Shown here one piece after another: positions 61,635-64,000 of a DNA stretch of 64,000 bases. A program made the translations under genes and the position numbers. The number at the start of each line of letters is the position of its first letter. Position 1 is the stretch's first letter. Source of the DNA: Neoaquamicrobium sediminum (GTDB lineage Bacteria > Pseudomonadota > Alphaproteobacteria > Rhizobiales > Rhizobiaceae); assembly GCF_013240295.1 (NCBI RefSeq), contig NZ_JABETK010000001.1, positions 62,001 through 126,000 of the forward strand. Direction: 5' to 3'. Under the pieces are notes generated by a model that ran no database searches, was not told the DNA's origin, and saw only the letters and a list, made by a program, of their open reading frames with translations.

Positions 61635-62503
61635 CCGAGCGCCCTCGCCTCGCCGGCTTCTCCCATCGCGGTGTCCTGAAATACGGGCTCGTCAGAGACG
61701 ACGGCATTGTCGATCTTTCCACGCGCTATGGCGAACGCTGGCCGAGCTTTCGCGAAGTGATCGAGGACAGCGCTTTGGCAAGGCTGGCTGAAGAAGCGGC
61801 GATTCTTCCCGCAGACTATGCACTCGCCGAGATCACCTATGAAATTCCGATCCCCGCGCCGGAAAAGATCATCTGCGTCGGCGTGAATTTCCCGGACCGC
61901 AACGCAGAATACAAGGACGGCCAGGACGCCCCACCGAACCCTTCGCTCTTCGTCCGGTTTCCGCGTTCCTTCACCGGGCATGACCGACCGCTTATCCGCC
62001 CGCCGGAGAGCCACCAGCTCGACTATGAAGGCGAGATCGTCATCATTATCGGCAAGGGCGGACGGCGCATCGCGCAGACCGACGCGCTCGGCCACATCGC
62101 CGCGCTGTCGTTGTGCAACGAGGGCACGATCCGCGACTGGGTGCGCCACGCCAAATTCAACGTCACACAGGGCAAGAACTTCGACGCCAGCGGCTCCATC
62201 GGCCCGTGGCTGGTACCCTATGCAGAGGAAAGCCAGCTTGCCGACATCAAGCTCGAAACCCGGGTCAACGGCGAAGTCCGGCAGAGCGACCGCACCAGCC
62301 GGATGATCTTCTCCTTCGCCAAGATCATCAACTACATCTCGACCTTCACCACTCTGGTGCCGGGCGACGTGATCGTTTGCGGCACGCCGACCGGCGCGGG
62401 CGCGCGCTTCGATCCGCCCGTCTGGCTGAAGCCAGGAGACGTGGTCGAGGTTGAGGCCGAAGGCATCGGCCTTTTGCGAAACACCATCGCCGACGAGGTT
62501 TGA
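61631..62503 (+). CDS. Fumarylacetoacetate hydrolase-family protein, HpaG-like
   Basis: 290-residue FAH-domain protein. Metal residues fit YEGEIVIIIGKGGRRI (E-x-E pattern), and GVNFPDRNAEY, SGSIGPWLVP, ISTFTTLVPGDVIVCGTPTGAGA and KPGDVVEVEAEGIGLLRN are the family marks. In the hpa pathway HpaG decarboxylates and isomerises the OPET/HHDD intermediates. E. coli HpaG has two fused FAH halves; this is a single domain. GTG 61631 overlaps the upstream stop by 4 bases (GTGA). The assignment is by context and family. Confidence 0.87.
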   Translation: MTERPRLAGFSHRGVLKYGLVRDDGIVDLSTRYGERWPSFREVIEDSALARLAEEAAILPADYALAEITYEIPIPAPEKIICVGVNFPDRNAEYKDGQDAPPNPSLFVRFPRSFTGHDRPLIRPPESHQLDYEGEIVIIIGKGGRRIAQTDALGHIAALSLCNEGTIRDWVRHAKFNVTQGKNFDASGSIGPWLVPYAEESQLADIKLETRVNGEVRQSDRTSRMIFSFAKIINYISTFTTLVPGDVIVCGTPTGAGARFDPPVWLKPGDVVEVEAEGIGLLRNTIADEV

Positions 62504-62508
62504 CGACC

Positions 62509-63312
62509 ATGATGACGCCAGACGAGATCGAAGCGGCCGCGACCAGCCTCGACGAGGCCGAGCGCACGCGGGTGCAGACCGGCCTGCTATCGCTGAAACA
62601 TCCCGACATCACCATGGACGACGCCTATGCGATCCAGAGTACGTGGGTGAAGAAGAATCTGGCGGACGGGCGCAAGGTGATCGGCTGGAAGATCGGCCTC
62701 ACGTCCAAGGCCATGCAATATGCGCTGAACATCGACGTTCCCGATTCCGGCGTGCTGTTCGACGACATGGTCTTCGACAACGGCGCGACGGTGCCGGCGG
62801 ACCGCTTCATCCAGCCGCGCGTCGAGGCCGAGATCGCCTTCGTCATGAAAGAACCGCTGAAAGGACCGGGCGTCACCGTCTTCGATGTTCTGAACGCCAC
62901 CGACTACGTGACGCCGGCGCTCGAAATCCTCGACACGCGCATCCTGCGCGTCGATCCCGAGACGAAGAAGGCGCGGACCATCTTCGATACGATCGCCGAC
63001 AACGCCGCCAATGCCGGCATCGTCACGGGTGGCCGCTCGATGCGACCGGACCAGATCGACATGCGGTGGATGGGCGCCATCGTCAGCCGCAACGCGGAGG
63101 TGGAGGAAACCGGCCTCGGCGCCGGTGTCCTCAACCAGCCGGCCCGGGGCGTCGCATGGCTTGCAAACCGGCTGGCGGATTATGGCGATGGTATCGAGGC
63201 CGGGCAGATCGTGCTCGCCGGTTCCTTCATCCGTCCCATCGAGGCGCGCCACGGCGACACCATCGTCGGCGATTTCGGCCCTTACGGTACTGTGAGCCTG
63301 TTTTTCGCCTGA
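62509..63312 (+). CDS. hpaH: 2-oxo-hept-4-ene-1,7-dioate hydratase
   Basis: 267-residue hydratase of the HpaH/MhpD family. Motifs: IGWKIGLTSKAMQ, VEAEIAFVMKEPLKGPGVTVFDVL, TPALEILDTRI, DNAANAGIVTGG and GVAWLANRLADYG. It adds water to the double bond of OHED in homoprotocatechuate degradation. Start ATG 62509 with CGAGG upstream; the following gene, hpaR, faces it with 22 bases between the stops. Length is standard. Confidence 0.92.
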   Translation: MMTPDEIEAAATSLDEAERTRVQTGLLSLKHPDITMDDAYAIQSTWVKKNLADGRKVIGWKIGLTSKAMQYALNIDVPDSGVLFDDMVFDNGATVPADRFIQPRVEAEIAFVMKEPLKGPGVTVFDVLNATDYVTPALEILDTRILRVDPETKKARTIFDTIADNAANAGIVTGGRSMRPDQIDMRWMGAIVSRNAEVEETGLGAGVLNQPARGVAWLANRLADYGDGIEAGQIVLAGSFIRPIEARHGDTIVGDFGPYGTVSLFFA

Positions 63313-63334
63313 TGGCCGGGAAACGCCCGACAAA

Positions 63335-63799
63335 CTAGCCGCCGCCTGTCCTGCCGTCCAGCTTTAGGGCAGCCAGCTCGTCGAGCAGATCGAGCAGTTC
63401 CTCGACACGGGCCGCGCCGAACCGGGCATCGATTTCCGCATAGACCCTCCGCGAATCCGGCATCACGGCGTCGATCAGTGCATGACCGGCAGGCGAGAGC
63501 TTGAGAAGCACGCGCCTGCCGTCGCTTTCGTCCTTGTGTTTCGTGATGAGCCCCCGCTCCTCCAGCGAGCGGATCATGCGGGTAAGGCTTGGGGCGAGGA
63601 TGAAGGCCTTTTCGGCCACTTCCGTCGCGTCGAGCATGCCGGCTTCGGACAGGGTGCGGATCACCCGCCATTGCTGCTCGGTGACGTCGTGGGCAGCGAG
63701 TATCGGCCTGAAATGGCTCATGACCGCTTCGCGCGCCCGCAACAGCCCGATCGCGAGCGAGCGGCGGCGATCGGACCTTTCGGACTTTGACGACGCCAT
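63335..63799 (-). CDS. hpaR: MarR-family regulator of homoprotocatechuate degradation
   Basis: 154-residue winged-helix MarR regulator. The N-terminal pattern LAIGLLRAREAVMSHFRPILAAHDVTEQQWRVIRTLSE is the HpaR signature, with the recognition helix region APSLTRMIRSLEERGLITKHKDESDGRRVLLKLS. HpaR represses hpa genes until the substrate is present; the probable site is TTAACATGTTAA at 57159. Start ATG 63799; a longer frame upstream has no similarity. Confidence 0.9.
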   Translation of the reverse strand: MASSKSERSDRRRSLAIGLLRAREAVMSHFRPILAAHDVTEQQWRVIRTLSEAGMLDATEVAEKAFILAPSLTRMIRSLEERGLITKHKDESDGRRVLLKLSPAGHALIDAVMPDSRRVYAEIDARFGAARVEELLDLLDELAALKLDGRTGGG

Positions 63800-63883
63800 G
63801 GCACCCTCGGCACAGCAGGTTGATCTTCGACAGGCTTCTATCGAACATATAACCCGCCCGCGCAATCTGGAGCGGTGGCAGTG

Positions 63884-64000
63884 TCAGGTCTGCGTACGAT
63901 CAGGCTGCAGCCTCGCATGGACACGTATCGCTTCGGTCATGCCCAGCTCAAGCATGGTGGATAGCGCCTCGACCACCGGGCCACGCATGCGCGGATCGCC
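63884..64000 (-). CDS. Unidentified gene, 3' end only
   Basis: A reading frame on the minus strand is open from the right edge to a stop at 63884-63886 (38 codons, ending MTEAIRVHARLQPDRTQT). Its codon use is like the neighbours, so it is probably the end of a real gene that starts outside the window and runs toward hpaR. There are 84 bases to the hpaR start. No family can be named from this fragment; it could be another hpa gene. Confidence 0.45.
   Translation of the reverse strand, partial: GDPRMRGPVVEALSTMLELGMTEAIRVHARLQPDRTQT

Noticed and set aside
1..64000. CRISPR arrays, tRNA or rRNA genes, transposases
   Set aside because: I found no regularly spaced repeats, no tRNA-like folds or tRNA 3' ends, and no IS transposase motifs.

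Overview
The window is GC-rich DNA with alphaproteobacterial gene content, most like a member of the Hyphomicrobiales (Phyllobacteriaceae/Mesorhizobium-like). The basis is the split b/b' F0 ATP synthase operon with atpI in front, the neighbouring rnhB, PA0069-type radical SAM and moaB genes, many Ugp-type ABC systems, and a widespread rhizobial inverted repeat. This placement is inference from content, not from a database search.

Layout. 1-18990 is mostly core: the end of a TrmN6-like methyltransferase, an SppA-type S49 protease, ispE, moaB, a secreted protein, a glycosyltransferase, a radical SAM protein, rnhB, the F0 genes atpI-B-E-b'-b, a SleB-type cell wall hydrolase, der, a membrane TPR protein, a secreted polysaccharide deacetylase, an MFS exporter, a 2H phosphoesterase, an ArsC/Spx-like protein, and a facing response regulator/hybrid kinase pair. 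19011-28206 is a sugar or polyol locus on the minus strand: LacI regulator, two permeases, Tat-exported binding protein, FAD oxidoreductase, FGGY kinase, ATPase, SDR. 28312-35328 is a second transport locus: a SorC-type regulator and an ATPase diverge from ugpB-ugpA-ugpE, a glycerophosphodiester phosphodiesterase and a HAD phosphatase, fitting glycerophosphodiester use.

35483-57048 is an aromatic catabolic region. A compact 15-gene, 13.6 kb minus-strand operon (49917 down to 36292) carries a small HTH protein, an NMT1-type ABC importer, a Rieske oxygenase, two SDRs, an alpha/beta hydrolase, an extradiol-type VOC protein, a TPP enzyme, an aspartate dehydrogenase-like protein, an aldehyde dehydrogenase, an FprA-type reductase, a flavodoxin and a pentapeptide-repeat protein. 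Next to it lie a NicC-like FAD hydroxylase, a Tat-exported metallo-hydrolase, a bicupin, an IclR regulator and a second NMT1-type importer. Three promoters here share a 24-bp operator, GAACA-N3-TGTTC-N6-GAACA, sited just downstream of the -10 box, so the operon, the hydroxylase and the second importer appear to form one regulon. I cannot name the substrate.

57195-63799 is a homoprotocatechuate meta-cleavage cluster (hpaF, hpaE, hpaD, an aromatic amino acid decarboxylase homologue, hpaG-like, hpaH, and divergent hpaR). The decarboxylase homologue has Phe where the catalytic loop Tyr is expected, a change known to turn such enzymes into aldehyde synthases.

Nine genes are broken by single apparent frameshifts, several in homopolymers. 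This density suggests sequence error at least as much as real decay, so those entries are typed as pseudogenes but may be intact in the organism. No tRNA, rRNA, CRISPR array or transposase was seen. No gene-free stretch exceeds 300 bases.
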